Below are positions 46,467 to 55,400 of a stretch of 64,000 nt of DNA, piece after piece. Every line of letters starts with the position of its first letter. Within the stretch, counting starts at the first letter, position 1. Source of the stretch: an uncultured Agrobacterium sp. (GTDB taxonomy: Bacteria > Pseudomonadota > Alphaproteobacteria > Rhizobiales > Rhizobiaceae). Under the pieces are notes generated by a model. It saw nothing but the letters and a program-made list of their open reading frames with translations, searched no databases and was not told the origin of the DNA. The stretch lies in the NCBI GenBank assembly GCA_913777615.1, contig CAJYTK010000009.1, positions 186,001-250,000 on the forward strand, written 5' to 3'. The position numbers and the translations under genes were made by a program.

Positions 46467-46979
46467 ATGTCGATCACAGCAGCCGATCTGCCATACCGCC
46501 CCTGCGCCGGTATTATGGTTCTAAATGATAAGGGCCTCGTCTGGGCCGGACGCCGTATCTCGCAAGGCAATTCAGAGTTCGATGGGTCGCCTCAACTCTG
46601 GCAGATGCCGCAGGGCGGCATCGACGAGGGAGAAGCCCCTTTGGCTGCCGCCATTCGTGAGCTCTATGAAGAAACGGGCATGAAGACGGTGACGCTGCTG
46701 GCCGAGGCGCGTGACTGGATCCATTACGATCTGCCGCCGCAGCTGATCGGCATCGGGCTTCGCGGCAAATATCGCGGCCAGGCGCAGAGATGGTTTGCGT
46801 TCAGGTTCGATGGCGACGAAAGCGAAATCCAGATCAACCCACCGCCCGGCAGTAACGAAGCGGAATTCGACGCCTGGGACTGGAAGCCGATGGAAACGCT
46901 GCCAGACCTCATCGTCCCGTTCAAACGGTCGGTCTATGAGCAGGTGGTGGACCAGTTCCGCCATCTGGCAGCCAAGTGA
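46467..46979 (+). CDS. rppH: RNA pyrophosphohydrolase RppH
   Basis: 170-residue Nudix hydrolase that removes pyrophosphate from triphosphorylated mRNA 5' ends and so starts 5'-dependent decay. The Nudix box is complete: G50-x5-E56-x7-REL-x-EE-x-G71 ([20 protein letters not shown]). RppH-specific context: [21 protein letters not shown] and QLWQMPQGG at the start, and [18 protein letters not shown]. It is 36 bases after the deacetylase gene, last of this operon. Confidence 0.96.
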   Translation: MSITAADLPYRPCAGIMVLNDKGLVWAGRRISQGNSEFDGSPQLWQMPQGGIDEGEAPLAAAIRELYEETGMKTVTLLAEARDWIHYDLPPQLIGIGLRGKYRGQAQRWFAFRFDGDESEIQINPPPGSNEAEFDAWDWKPMETLPDLIVPFKRSVYEQVVDQFRHLAAK

Positions 46980-46986
46980 TGGCAAC

Positions 46987-47015
46987 AAAAAAGGCGGCAT
47001 CTCTGCCGCCTTTTT
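46987..47015. terminator. Bidirectional terminator between rppH and bfr
   Basis: Symmetrical stem AAAAAGGCGGCA-TCTC-TGCCGCCTTTTT between the convergent rppH and bfr genes, with A- and T-runs on both sides so that it can serve both. Confidence 0.9.
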
Positions 47016-47031
47016 CAATCGTCTGTCAGAA

Positions 47032-47523
47032 TTACTCGGATTCGGCAGAATCGGCCGAGTCGGCGTTGAGCTGGCCGTACTTGGCTTCGCCGATCTTGTT
47101 GAGCAGATCGAGCTGTGTTTCGAGGAAGTCGATATGGCCTTCTTCGTCGATGAGTAGCTGTTCGAACAGCTTCATCGAGACGTAGTCGCCAGCGTCGTGA
47201 CAGATGTCGCGAGACTTCTTGTAGGCTGTCCGAGCGTCATATTCGCCAGCAAGATCGGCTTCCAGCACTTCCTTGACGTTCTGGCCGATGCGCAGGGGCG
47301 CTACGGTCTGAAGGTTCGGATGGCCTTCAAGGAAGATGATGCGATCAATGATCTTGTCAGCGTGCTGCATCTCTTCGATCGACTCGGCGCGCTCTTTCTT
47401 GGCGAGCTTCGTGTAGCCCCAGTCGTTCAACAGCCGGTAGTGAAGCCAGTACTGGTTCACCGCACCGAGTTCGAGGAACAGTGCCTCGTTAAGCTGCTCG
47501 ATGACTCTTTTGTCGCCTTTCAA
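47032..47523 (-). CDS. bfr: Bacterioferritin
   Basis: 163-residue haem-containing iron-storage subunit. With the TTG start at 47523 the ferroxidase ligands fall at E18, E51, H54, E94, E127 and H130, with haem ligand M52, identical in number to E. coli Bfr. That, and an AGGAG site 8-9 bases upstream, decides the start over an ATG 24 bases earlier that lacks one. The C-terminal tail is acidic ([11 protein letters not shown]). The gene overlaps the end of bfd by 35 bases, so the pair is coupled. Control by the Irr-like box upstream of bfd is likely. Confidence 0.95.
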   Translation of the reverse strand: MKGDKRVIEQLNEALFLELGAVNQYWLHYRLLNDWGYTKLAKKERAESIEEMQHADKIIDRIIFLEGHPNLQTVAPLRIGQNVKEVLEADLAGEYDARTAYKKSRDICHDAGDYVSMKLFEQLLIDEEGHIDFLETQLDLLNKIGEAKYGQLNADSADSAESE

Positions 47524-47800
47524 TGTCCGCTCTCCTGTGGTCTTCATGTAATTGTTTCAAGCGGGACATAAAATCAAAAACTTCGGCCTCAGTCGAGTGC
47601 CGACGTGCATGATAGTCTTCCGTCGTTTTGATGATCAGGTCGACGACAGTCGGGAAACAGCCACAGCAACGACCGCGCTTCTGCATGGCGTGATAGACTT
47701 TCGCAGGAACGATGAGCTGCCAACAGTCTTCGTCCAGAAGCTCGTTGATGACATCGCGAATGTCGTTATCGGTGATGTAATTGCAGCTACAAACCAGCAT
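47489..47800 (-). CDS. bfd: Bacterioferritin-associated ferredoxin-like (2Fe-2S) protein
   Basis: 103-residue protein with the Bfd core [22 protein letters not shown] and [15 protein letters not shown]; cluster ligands would be C4, C6 and two of C45/C46/C48 (CxC plus CxxC pattern). Bfd reduces stored iron in bacterioferritin so that it can be released. Classical Bfd is about 64-70 residues; here a charged extension of about 35 residues ([20 protein letters not shown]...) is encoded partly in DNA that overlaps bfr in another frame. First gene of the bfd-bfr unit. Confidence 0.88.
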   Translation of the reverse strand: MLVCSCNYITDNDIRDVINELLDEDCWQLIVPAKVYHAMQKRGRCCGCFPTVVDLIIKTTEDYHARRHSTEAEVFDFMSRLKQLHEDHRRADIERRQKSHRAA

Positions 47801-47901
47801 GATCCAATGCCTGTGTGACCCAACGCGTTGTTTTTTCTGTTAAACCAAAACAGGACATTCAATGTCAAGAAAAACAATCACGCGATTGGACAAGTGATCG
47901 G

Positions 47902-47918
47902 CTTAGATCGCTTCTAAA
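47902..47918 (-). promoter_or_regulatory. Irr-type iron control element (ICE) upstream of bfd-bfr
   Basis: CTTAGAT-CGC-TTCTAAA matches the rhizobial ICE consensus TTTAGAA-N3-TTCTAAA in 12 of 14 defined positions. It lies 102 bases upstream of the bfd start in the promoter region. Irr represses iron-storage genes under iron limitation in Rhizobiales. Confidence 0.65.
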
Positions 47919-48048
47919 CTAGATGAAAAATTTCGTCTTTTCATCTATTTAGCACATTCTTGATGAGCAGCGCGTTGATCGGCCCGATGAACTCAATCGG
48001 CGAAAGGCATCCGATCTCACGGGTTTGTGATCTCTTTTTCGCCGTCCG

Positions 48049-48774
48049 TTAGGCGAAGTACTGTCCGCCATTGGCCGTCAGTGTCGATCCTGTGATGAAC
48101 CCGGCATCATCGGATGCAAGGAAGAGCGCACATCGGGCAATCTCGTCCGGCTCACCCAATCGACCGACCGGGATCTGCGGGAGGATGCGCTCGCTCAAAA
48201 CGGTTTCGGGAATAGCGCGCACCATCTCTGTGCCAATGTAGCCGGGGCAGATTGCGTTGACGGTGATATTGCGCGCCGCGCCTTCCTGTGCCAGCGCCTT
48301 CGTCAGCCCGATATCGCCAGCCTTGGAGGCGGAATAGTTCGCCTGTCCCGCCTGGCCTTTCTGTCCGTTGATCGAGGATATGGTGATGATGCGCCCAAAA
48401 CCGCGCTCGCGCATGCCGGGCCAGACCGGATGGGTCATATTGAAGACGCCATTGAGATTGGTATCGATGACGTCGCGCCATTGCTGCGGCGTCATCTTGT
48501 GGAACATGGCATCGCGCGTGATGCCGGCATTGTTGACGAGGATGTCGATCGGTCCGAGCGTTCGCTCAACCTCCGCCACGCCCGCCACGCAAGCATCGTA
48601 ATCCCGCACATCCCATTGAAAGGCTGGGATGCCGGTTGTCTGCCGAAAGGCTTCGGCGCGATCCTCGGTAAAGACGTAATTCACCGCGACCTTGTAACCC
48701 GCTGCCTGGAAGGCCTTAGCGATTGCTGCGCCGATGCCGCTCGTTCCACCCGTTACCAATACCACACGGCTCAT
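48049..48774 (-). CDS. phbB: Acetoacetyl-CoA reductase
   Basis: 241-residue NADPH-dependent short-chain dehydrogenase, second step of polyhydroxybutyrate synthesis (acetoacetyl-CoA to D-3-hydroxybutyryl-CoA). Cofactor motif TGGTSGIG (8-15), NNAG (81-84), catalytic S134, Y147 and K151 (YSASK), and the PhaB-typical RNITVNAICPGYIGTEMV. Length is exactly that of rhizobial PhbB when started at 48774. It lies 71 bp downstream of phbA, same strand. The polymerase phbC is not in the window. Confidence 0.96.
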   Translation of the reverse strand: MSRVVLVTGGTSGIGAAIAKAFQAAGYKVAVNYVFTEDRAEAFRQTTGIPAFQWDVRDYDACVAGVAEVERTLGPIDILVNNAGITRDAMFHKMTPQQWRDVIDTNLNGVFNMTHPVWPGMRERGFGRIITISSINGQKGQAGQANYSASKAGDIGLTKALAQEGAARNITVNAICPGYIGTEMVRAIPETVLSERILPQIPVGRLGEPDEIARCALFLASDDAGFITGSTLTANGGQYFA

Positions 48775-48845
48775 CTTCAAGGCCCTCGATTTCAATGCGT
48801 GGTCCTTTAGAGGGGCCAACATGGCATTTCAATGTTTTCAGACGA

Positions 48846-50027
48846 TCACAGACCCTCTAGGCACATGGCAACGCCCATGCCACCGCCAATGCAGAGTGTC
48901 ACAAGGCCCTTTTTTGCCTGACGCCGTTTCATTTCGAAAACGAGCGTGTTCAAGACACGCGCGCCAGACGCACCGATCGGATGACCGATGGCAATCGCCC
49001 CGCCATTGACGTTGACGATCTCCGGGTTGAGATCGAGGTCGCGCACCACGGCACAGGACTGGGCGGCAAAGGCCTCGTTTGCCTCGACTAGATCGAGATC
49101 GCCAACGGACCAACCTGCCTTGCTAAGCGCCTTGCGCGAGGCAGGGATCGGGCCAGTTCCCATGATCTGTGGATCGACACCGGCGGTGGCCCACGACGCG
49201 ATGCGTGCCAGCGGCTGGATGTTGCGTCGGGAAGCCTCTTCTTCCGTCATCAAAAGCACGGCGGCTGCGCCATCATTGAGTCCGGAGGCATTGCCAGCCG
49301 TCACGCTGCCTTCCTTGTCGAAGGCCGGGCGCAGCTTCGTCAGCGCCTCGAGCGAGGCACCCGCACGGATATATTCGTCTGCGGCAATCGTCACATCACC
49401 CTTGCGGCCCTTGATAACGAAGGGGGCAATCTCGTCTTCAAAGCGCCCGGCTGTCTGTGCAGCTTCTGCGCGGTTTTGCGAGCGCACCGCATATTCGTCC
49501 TGCTCTTCACGCGAAAGCTGCCACTGGCGAGCGATATTCTCTGCCGTGATACCCATGTGATATCCATGGAAGGCATCGATCAAGCCGTCCTTCAGCATGG
49601 TATCGATCATCTTGAAATCGCCCATCTTCACGCCGCCCCGCAAATGCGCGCAGTGCGGTGCCATGGACATGGATTCCTGGCCGCCTGCCACGATCAGGGA
49701 AGCATCCCCAAGCGCGATCTGTTGCGCGCCGAGGGCCACGGCGCGAAGGCCAGAACCGCAAAGTTGATTGATACCGAACGCGGTTGCTTCCTGCGGGATG
49801 CCAGCCTTCATTGCCGCTTGGCGCGCGGGATTCTGTCCCTCGCCTGCAGTCAGCACCTGTCCCAGGATCGCCTCATCGACGTCGGTCGCGGCAACGCCTG
49901 CACGGTCCAGAACAGCGGTGATGACGGCTGCGCCGAGTTCGTGCGCCGGCGTGTTGGAAAAGCTCCCGTTGAATGAACCGACCGGCGTGCGGGCAGCGCT
50001 TGCGATCACGATGGAGGATGAAGCCAT
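48846..50027 (-). CDS. phbA: Acetyl-CoA acetyltransferase (beta-ketothiolase)
   Basis: 393-residue thiolase that condenses two acetyl-CoA to acetoacetyl-CoA. Nucleophile C90 in NQLCGSGLRAV, H349 in GGAIAIGHPIGASG and C379 in CIGGGMG are all present. Length and order with phbB match the rhizobial phbAB unit. The gene is divergent from phaR; the 244-bp region between contains three TGC-N3-GCA sites. Confidence 0.97.
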   Translation of the reverse strand: MASSSIVIASAARTPVGSFNGSFSNTPAHELGAAVITAVLDRAGVAATDVDEAILGQVLTAGEGQNPARQAAMKAGIPQEATAFGINQLCGSGLRAVALGAQQIALGDASLIVAGGQESMSMAPHCAHLRGGVKMGDFKMIDTMLKDGLIDAFHGYHMGITAENIARQWQLSREEQDEYAVRSQNRAEAAQTAGRFEDEIAPFVIKGRKGDVTIAADEYIRAGASLEALTKLRPAFDKEGSVTAGNASGLNDGAAAVLLMTEEEASRRNIQPLARIASWATAGVDPQIMGTGPIPASRKALSKAGWSVGDLDLVEANEAFAAQSCAVVRDLDLNPEIVNVNGGAIAIGHPIGASGARVLNTLVFEMKRRQAKKGLVTLCIGGGMGVAMCLEGL

Positions 50028-50110
50028 GAATGTTTTCTCCCGAATTTTCGCGCGAGACTGTCAAAGCTTGGGGCGCAAGTCAATTTGGCGAGGTTGATTT
50101 CGTGGCACGC

Positions 50111-50170
50111 TGCAAAGCAACATCGACATGCTGTACAATTGCTGCGCAAGAAAGTGACTGCTGCATCGCA
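50111..50170. promoter_or_regulatory. Three TGC-N3-GCA motifs, candidate PhaR operators
   Basis: TGCAAAGCA (50111-50119), TGCTGCGCA (50140-50148) and TGCATCGCA (50162-50170), all of the form TGC-N3-GCA reported for PhaR binding in Paracoccus. They lie between divergent phbA and phaR, so PhaR may control both. Confidence 0.65.
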
Positions 50171-50271
50171 CAAACCATTTGTCAGATGCCTTTGTTTCAG
50201 CATAGTCTTTTGGATGGGAAGAGTAAAAACACCAAAAAAATGCGCAATACCGGCATCGCGAGGAGGCGAGC

Positions 50272-50850
50272 ATGGGAAGACATGGCGGCGAGACCATTAT
50301 CAAGAAATACGCCAATCGGCGTCTCTATAATACCGGCACCAGCACCTACGTGACGCTGGAAGACCTGGCGAAAATGGTCAAGCGCGGCGAGGACTTCAAG
50401 GTTCAGGACGCCAAGACATCTGAAGACATCACGCACGCCGTCTTGACGCAGATCATCGTGGAACAGGAAGCCAAGACCGGCAACACGCTGCTACCGACCG
50501 CCTTTCTCCGCCAGTTGATCTCCTATTACGGCGATCAGATGCAGATGGTTGTGCCGACCTTTCTCGAGCATTCGATGAAGACCTTCTCCGAGCAGCAAAG
50601 CCATATGCAGGAGCATATGGGCAAGGCGTTCGGCGACCCGTCGCTGACGAAGAATTTCTCCGCGCCGTTCCAGCTGATGGAAGAGCAGATCAAGCGCAAT
50701 ACCGAACTCTTCAAGCAGACGATGCAGATGTTCACGCCCTTTGCAGCACCTGCATCGGCGCCGAAGGAACAGCGCAAGCCTGACGCCTCCGAGATTGACG
50801 AGTTGAAGGCACAACTGCGCAACCTCCAGACCAAGCTCGATCAGCTTTAA
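50272..50850 (+). CDS. phaR: Polyhydroxyalkanoate synthesis repressor PhaR
   Basis: 192-residue regulator. The PHB/PHA-accumulation DNA-binding domain comprises the first 65 residues (IIKKYANRRLYNTGTSTYVTLEDLAKMVKRGEDFKVQDAKTSEDIT). A PHB-associated region and a C-terminal coiled coil (EIDELKAQLRNLQTKLDQL) follow. PhaR binds granules and nascent polymer; when polymer is absent it represses phasin and its own gene. It is also called AniA in rhizobia for its effect on carbon flux. GAGGAGG site before the ATG. Confidence 0.96.
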   Translation: MGRHGGETIIKKYANRRLYNTGTSTYVTLEDLAKMVKRGEDFKVQDAKTSEDITHAVLTQIIVEQEAKTGNTLLPTAFLRQLISYYGDQMQMVVPTFLEHSMKTFSEQQSHMQEHMGKAFGDPSLTKNFSAPFQLMEEQIKRNTELFKQTMQMFTPFAAPASAPKEQRKPDASEIDELKAQLRNLQTKLDQL

Positions 50851-50874
50851 ACTCGGTCAGCGCTGAACTGTTGA

Positions 50875-50946
50875 GCGGTTTGCGATAACGACATGCGATA
50901 AAAACCAAAGCGTGGCGCGAAGCTGAAAGATCGCGACACGCTTTAG
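50875..50946. repeat. Dispersed intergenic repeat, copy B
   Basis: About 72 bp similar to 41530-41609: GCGGTTTGCGATAACGACAT at one end and CTGAAAGATCGCGACACGCT with TTAG at the other. Same orientation, 9.3 kb apart. It runs through the stop codon of the UMF1 transporter gene, which therefore uses repeat sequence for its last codon. Confidence 0.8.
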
Positions 50947-52337
50947 ATCGTCTTTGGCACTCTGAGCAGCAGCATAAATCCTGCGCCCAGGAACAGGATC
51001 AGCGTTGCCATGCCGATATGGGCGGAGCCAGTTGCATAAGTGGTTGCGGAAAACATCAGCGTTGCCATGAAGCTGGTGGCGCGCCCGGAAAGCGCATAGA
51101 TACCGAAGTAGCGACCCGCTTCCGAAACGGTAATGTTGCGAGCCAGATAGGAGCGTGACGAGGCCTGCACCGGGCCAAAGGCGAGGCCGATCAGAACACC
51201 ATAGACCAGATAAGCCTTTTCCGCCCCGCTGCTGAAGAGGCCGTTGGTTTCCTCCGTCGAGAACTGCAGCAGGCCAAACAGTGTCGATGTCTTCTCGGTC
51301 GAGACGATGCCAAACGTTGCCAGCAACAGCAGCAGCAGGCTGACGATGATCATCCTGCGCGAGCCGAGCCGCTGATCGAGCCGGCCGGCGGCAAAGCAGC
51401 CGCCAATGGCGACGATGTTGAGAATGATGCCGTAAATGCCGATTTCCATCGTCGCCCAGCCGAACATGCCAGCCGCGAAGGCACCACCGAGGATCAGCAG
51501 CCCGTTGACGCCGTCCTGGTAGAGCATCCGCGCGATCAGAAAACGCGTGATCAGCGGGCGGTGGAGCAACTCCCTAAGCGTCGATGTCAATTCCGACAGG
51601 CCCGAGCGTACCGCAAGCCCCAGTGGCAGCCCCTTCTTGACGTCCGGCGTGAAGAAAAACATCGGCAGGATAAAGATGAAGTACCATATCGCGGCGATCG
51701 GTCCGGTGATGCGGGCATCCTCTCCCGTTGCCGGGTCCAGACCGAAAAGCGGCGGCAGGCCGATGATGGTAAGGCCCGTCTGTGGGCTGGCTGCCATGAA
51801 CAGCACGATGAAGATCAGTACGATCATCCCGCCAAGATAACCGAGCCCCCAGGCGGTGTTGGAAATCCGCCCGACATTTTCAGGTGTCGTCAGACGCGGC
51901 ATCATGGAATCGTTGAAGACGATGGAGAACTCGGCCGCAATCGAGGCAAAGATCATGAAGAGGGCCGGCCACAGCACCGGTGATCCGGGCGCGGCAAACC
52001 ACAACATTGCAAGACAGGCGATCTTGATGACGGCAAAAAACGCGATCCAGGGCTTTCGCGACCCGGACTGATCGGCAATCGATCCAAGGATCGGTGAGAA
52101 GATCGCAATGACAACGGACGAGATAGTCGCGACATTGCTCCAGAGCGTCTGCGCCGAGACGGGATCATCCGTCAGCCGCGCGACGAAGTAAGGCCCGAAG
52201 ATGAAGGTGGTGACGACGGTGAAGAAGGGTTGCGCTGCCCAATCGAACAGCATCCAACCCCAGATCCCCTTGGCGTCCGTTTTTGGCGCATCCGCCGTGG
52301 ACTCGACCGATTCTGTCACACGGAAAGAAGAACTCAA
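50943..52337 (-). CDS. UMF1-family (Atg22-like) MFS transporter
   Basis: 464-residue inner-membrane protein, about 12 spans. UMF1/Atg22 features: KGIWGWMLFDWAAQPFFTVVTTFIFGPYF at the start and the loop EFSIVFNDSMMPRLTTPENVGRISNTAWGLGYLGG. Fungal Atg22 exports amino acids from vacuoles; bacterial members have no firm substrate. The TTG at 52337 follows GGAAAGG by 7 bases and is preferred to an ATG 18 bases upstream that has no ribosome site. It lies downstream of the glutamate dehydrogenase gene on the same strand, so amino acids are a reasonable guess for substrate. Confidence 0.87.
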   Translation of the reverse strand: MSSSFRVTESVESTADAPKTDAKGIWGWMLFDWAAQPFFTVVTTFIFGPYFVARLTDDPVSAQTLWSNVATISSVVIAIFSPILGSIADQSGSRKPWIAFFAVIKIACLAMLWFAAPGSPVLWPALFMIFASIAAEFSIVFNDSMMPRLTTPENVGRISNTAWGLGYLGGMIVLIFIVLFMAASPQTGLTIIGLPPLFGLDPATGEDARITGPIAAIWYFIFILPMFFFTPDVKKGLPLGLAVRSGLSELTSTLRELLHRPLITRFLIARMLYQDGVNGLLILGGAFAAGMFGWATMEIGIYGIILNIVAIGGCFAAGRLDQRLGSRRMIIVSLLLLLLATFGIVSTEKTSTLFGLLQFSTEETNGLFSSGAEKAYLVYGVLIGLAFGPVQASSRSYLARNITVSEAGRYFGIYALSGRATSFMATLMFSATTYATGSAHIGMATLILFLGAGFMLLLRVPKTI

Positions 52338-52361
52338 TGGATTGCCTTTCCGCATGCAGGC

Positions 52362-52384
52362 GACCCGGCTTTTACAGCCGGGTC
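52362..52384 (-). terminator. Hairpin between gdh and the UMF1 gene
   Basis: Perfect 9-bp stem GACCCGGCT-TTTAC-AGCCGGGTC in the short gap between the two genes. There is no T-tract on the minus strand, so it may only attenuate or protect the upstream mRNA. Confidence 0.5.
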
Positions 52385-52400
52385 ATTTCGCCGTTGGACC

Positions 52401-55400
52401 TTATACGCTTCTGGTCTGGACTATATCGGAAAGCAGACCAGCGGCAACGGTGAGCCGCGCCAGATTCGTCTCTCCGCTATCGCTGAGCGCAGCTAGTTCC
52501 GAGACGATGCGATTGACGCGTACACGATCGGCTGAATACCACGCCTGCACCGGGTTCTTCTCCTTGGCATGCTCGGTCAGCGCAGAAACCACGATACGTC
52601 GACGCGATGAGGCAATCTGGTCCTGGCTGCGCAGCAGCGCGAGGCTTTCGTAGTGATCAGCCGGGCTGACCCGCTGGCTGGCATCAAGAAGCCTTGCGAC
52701 GCGGAAGGTGGTGGAGACAGCGGCGTAGCTTTCCGCAGCCCGCGCCAATGTCGTGCCGGCCTGATCAGCGATCAGCATGATTTCCGGTACATAGACCAGC
52801 AATCGAAGCGTTTCCAACTCCTTGAGCAGCGAAGGTGAAACGCCATCGACTTCGGCAAGACCGATTTCATCCTGATACTTTGCCGCAGCCGGAGACAGCG
52901 TCTTGATGGCACTTCTCAGTCGCTCCACCTCGTCCTGCATGGCACCAGTGATGGTGCCTGCCGTCTGGAGATAAAGCCGCGTCGCGTCGCCGAAGATCCC
53001 CATAATTTTGGCATAGAAATCGTTTTGCACATCGCCGGAAATCTGCCCATCAAGTGCGTCGATTTCTCCCCACAGCCGCTTAAGACCGAAGCCATCCTCG
53101 ACGATCATCGCGGCCTTGACGACGGCAGGCGCCAGCAGGCCGCTCGCATCCACCAGCTTCTGCACGAAACCCGGACCACCACGGTTGACCACCTGGTTGG
53201 CAAGGACAGTGGCGACGATTTCGCGATGCAGACGATGGCTGGAAATATCGCCCGCATAAGTCTTTTGCATCTTGCTTGGGAAGTAGTCGGTCAGCAGGTG
53301 CTGCAGATAGGGTTCGTCCGGCAGGGTGCTTGCCACCAGCGTGTCGAACAGGGTCAGCTTTGCGTAAGAGAGCAGGACGCCGATTTCCGGCCGGGTCAGC
53401 GATTTGCCCGAAGCATAGCGCTCGCTAAACTCCGCATCGTTCGGCAGGGTTTCGACCTTGCGGTTCAACTGGCCGGAGGATTCCAGTGCCGCCATCAGAC
53501 GGCCGAGCTCCTCGCGGTTGCCGCTGCCCTTACGCTCGACAAGCGAGATCGCCAGCGACTGCAGGTAATTGTTGCGCAGCACCAGTTGCGCCACTTCCGA
53601 CGTCATGGAGGCCAGCAGCTGATTGCGCTTAGGCAAGGTCAGGCGACCGTCATTGACGGCAGATGCCAGCGCGATCTTGATATTGACCTCGACGTCGGAG
53701 GAATTGACGCCCGCCGAATTGTCGATGGCATCCGAGTTGCAGCGTCCGCCGGACAGCGCATAGGCGATGCGACCCTTCTGGGTGATGCCGAGATTGGCGC
53801 CTTCGCCGATCACCTTGGCGCGCACTTCCGTTGCATTGATGCGGATAGGATCGTTGGCACGGTCTCCGACCTCTGCGTTGGTTTCAACCGCCGCCTTCAC
53901 ATAGGTTCCGATACCGCCGAACCACAGGAGATCGGCAGGAGCTTTGAGGATCGCCGTCATGATTTCGAAGGGTGTCGCCACCGTCTTGTCGATACCGATG
54001 GCCGCCGCAGCTTCCGCCGTTAGCGTCACGGATTTTTCCGCTCGCGAAATGATCATCGCACCCGTGGAGAGTGTCGAGCGGTCGTAATCCTGCCAGCTTG
54101 AACGCGGCAGTTCGAAGAGCCGCTTTCTCTCGGCAAAGGATTTGTCCGTATCCGGCGTCGGGTCGATAAAGATATCACGATGATCGAACGCGGCGATCAG
54201 TTCGATCTTTTCCGATAGCAACATGCCGTTGCCGAAGACGTCGCCGGACATGTCACCCACGCCAACGACCTTGAACGGCGTGGTCTGGATATCGGTGTCC
54301 ATTTCGCGGAAATGGCGCTTGACGGTTTCCCAGGCGCCACGTGCGGTAATGCCCATCTTCTTGTGGTCGTAACCGGCAGATCCACCAGAGGCAAAGGCAT
54401 CGTCGAGCCAGAAACCAGCCTCTCGGGCAAGCCCGTTGGCGGTATCGGAAAAGGTCGCCGTTCCCTTGTCGGCAGCAACGACGAAATAGGGGTCGTCACC
54501 ATCGAGCCGAACCGTATCAACAGGCGCAACAACATCATCGCCTACGATATTGTCGGTGATGGACAGAAGCGTGCGGATATAGGTCTTGTAGGCATCCTTG
54601 CCGGCATTGAAGATCTCGTCGCGATTGCCGCCTACAGGCAGCATCTTTGGAAAGAACCCGCCCTTGGCGCCGACCGGCACGATGACGGCATTCTTTACCT
54701 GCTGGGCTTTGACGAGACCAAGAACTTCCGTGCGATAATCCTGGCCACGATCCGACCAGCGAAGACCGCCGCGTGCCACCTTGCCGAAGCGCAGGTGGAC
54801 GCCCTCCACCTCCGTGCCGTAGACGAAGATTTCACGGAAGGGACGTGGGTCCGGCAGTCCATCTAGAAGCTTCGGATCGAACTTGAAGGCAAGCATCGCC
54901 TTTGGCGAACCGTCTTCGTTGCGCTGGAAGTAGTTGGTGCGAAGCGTGGAATCGATTGCGTTCACGTAGCGACGAAGCGTGCGGTCCTCATCCAGATTGG
55001 GCACGCCGGAAAGATCGGCCTCGATGGCTTTGTGGAGATCGGACAGCTTACGCAGCCGCGCCTTCTCACCGAGCTTCGGATCGAAACCATGGGCGAAGAG
55101 TTCGAAAATTCTCCGCGCAATCGCCGGATATTTGAACAGCGTCTCGGAAATATGCTCCTGCGAATAGACGATGCCCGTCTGGCGCAGATAGCGCGCATAG
55201 GCGCGCAGCACCGAAACCTCGCGTACCGTCAGCCCGGCGGCAATGATCAGGCGGTTGAAATTGTCATTGTCTACAGTGCCGTTGAAGGCGGCGAGAAACG
55301 CCTCTTCAAGCCGCGGCCCATTGACGGAAAGATCAAGCGTCACGCCCGGCTGGACCCTGAGCTCCATATCATGAAGAACGATGACATCGGTATGATCGCC

